Source: Oleisolibacter albus
GTDB lineage: Bacteria > Pseudomonadota > Alphaproteobacteria > Azospirillales > Azospirillaceae
DNA length: 64,000 nucleotides
NCBI RefSeq assembly: GCF_003336875.1
Contig: NZ_QGNJ01000013.1
Location: forward strand, 62,001 to 126,000
Direction of reading: 5' to 3'
The notes beneath the pieces are model-generated. The model did not search any database and was not told the DNA's origin. It was given only the letters and a program-made list of their open reading frames with translations. The position numbers were made by a program, and so were the translations under genes. Below, one piece after another: positions 63,355-64,000 of the stretch. Position 1 is the first letter of the stretch, and each line of letters begins with the position of its first letter.

Positions 63355-64000
63355 GTGACGTCGTCGACAGCCCGGCCGGCCGGCGTCGGCCCCTCCCCCC
63401 TCCGTCTGCCGTTCCTGATCGCCCTGCTGCTGCTGTTCCCGCTGTGGATCGGAATCGGCCTGCATATCCGCTACAACGACCGCACAGCCCGGACCGCGGT
63501 CGAACGCGACGTCAGCAATCTGGCCCGTAGCTTCGAGGAGCATGTCTCCGGGCTGCTGGAACGGCTGGATGAGCGTCTGCTGCAGGTGCGGCGGGACTGG
63601 CCCGGCACCGCCGCAGCGGACCTGCGGCCGGAGGGCGGCCACAGGTCGGACCAGATCCTCGGCTTCGTCATCCTGGACCGGCAGGGGACCGTCCTCGTCT
63701 CCACCGTCGCGGCAGACCCGGTCGGCAGTCCCCGCGACTCCGGCGAAGCGTTCCAGACATTGCGGGCCGATCCGTCCGACCGGCTGCTGGTCGGACGGGT
63801 GCAGCGGGATACGACCCGGGATGCCGCACGGGATATCGACAGCAGCGGCTGGATGCTGCACCTCTCCCGCCCCCTGCTGGACAGGGATGGCCGATTCGAC
63901 GGCGTCATCTCCCTTGTCATTGATCCCGGCCTGTTCAGCCGGTTCTATGACAGCATCGACATGGGGGTGGCCGGCGCCATTGTCCTGGTCGGCACCGATG
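63355..64000 (+). CDS. Membrane sensor protein with Cache-like extracytoplasmic domain (N-terminal part)
   Basis: The frame starts at a GTG at 63355 with AGGGAG upstream and is open to the window edge, so 215 residues are visible. A membrane helix (about 18-38; LPFLIALLLLFPLWIGIGLH) is followed by a helical region (LARSFEEHVSGLLERLDERL) and a PAS/dCache-like sensor fold (GFVILDRQGTVLVST, SRPLLDRDGRFDGVISLVID). This N-terminus is typical of membrane histidine kinases and GGDEF/EAL proteins; the output domain lies beyond the window. The frame remains open upstream of the GTG, so a longer start is possible. Confidence 0.7.
   Translation, partial: MTSSTARPAGVGPSPLRLPFLIALLLLFPLWIGIGLHIRYNDRTARTAVERDVSNLARSFEEHVSGLLERLDERLLQVRRDWPGTAAADLRPEGGHRSDQILGFVILDRQGTVLVSTVAADPVGSPRDSGEAFQTLRADPSDRLLVGRVQRDTTRDAARDIDSSGWMLHLSRPLLDRDGRFDGVISLVIDPGLFSRFYDSIDMGVAGAIVLVGTD

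Overview
The window is a 64-kb piece of a GC-rich (mostly 60-70 %) bacterial chromosome. Gene content points to an alphaproteobacterium, most likely Rhodospirillales in the Azospirillaceae range: an SUF operon of the SufU/SufT type, UbiT-UbiU-UbiV genes for O2-independent ubiquinone synthesis, an HDAC-like/xseB/ispA/dxs cluster, a large TonB-dependent receptor, nutrient-deprivation-type stress genes and general-stress-like (GGAAC) promoter motifs. The family placement is inferred, not proven. I see no rRNA, tRNA, insertion sequence, prophage, integrase or CRISPR array. The region looks like core chromosome with a few lineage-specific insertions.

Layout. 1-8.1 kb: two secreted PRC-barrel proteins, a metallo-beta-lactamase-fold hydrolase, a FieF-like cation exporter, pdxH, a 17-kDa-type lipoprotein, a CbpA-like J-protein and a low-GC TPR/2-oxoglutarate-oxygenase gene. 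8.1-12.7 kb: a TonB-dependent receptor and a YihY-type membrane protein. 12.8-18.2 kb: fabI, aroC, an exonuclease-BRCT fusion, cstA and its small YbdD partner. 18.2-23.5 kb: pabC-like/pabB, sppA, tlyA and a tiny entericidin-like lipoprotein. 23.7-29.4 kb: a degenerate GGDEF/EAL protein, then dxs, ispA, xseB and an HDAC-like deacetylase. 29.5-33.3 kb: a TusA-type protein facing a BigR/SqrR-like sulfur sensor, a DUF423 protein, pirin, wrbA and a LysR regulator. 33.3-41.4 kb: a REC-DUF3369-GGDEF-EAL protein, a large Na+/H+ antiporter with a cyclic-nucleotide domain, and a histidine kinase/response regulator/lipoprotein operon. 41.4-42.5 kb: about 1 kb without a convincing gene but with two intrinsic-terminator-like hairpins. 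42.5-45.0 kb: a three-gene stress operon. 45.2-53.7 kb: the SUF iron-sulfur operon with two embedded double-GNAT genes. 53.7-55.6 kb: a three-gene cassette (two membrane coiled-coil proteins and an RsbW-like ATPase). 55.7-60.3 kb: pepN, a macro-domain protein, a Tat-exported redoxin and an Aer-like PAS protein. 60.5-63.1 kb: ubiT-ubiU-ubiV behind an FNR-type box. A membrane sensor protein runs off the right edge.

How it fits together. Several modules deal with redox state: SUF assembly under an Rrf2 [Fe-S] regulator, the sulfur-responsive ArsR protein with TusA, anaerobic ubiquinone synthesis under a likely FNR box, and quinone/redox proteins (WrbA, pirin, redoxin). A second theme is general stress. 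GGAAC-N16-(G/T)GTT elements lie in front of both PRC-barrel genes and the 42.5-kb stress operon. The items most worth following up are the membrane coiled-coil/RsbW-like cassette, the GNAT genes inside the SUF operon, the alternative RNA hairpins between sufB and sufC, and the orphan terminators in the 1-kb gap.
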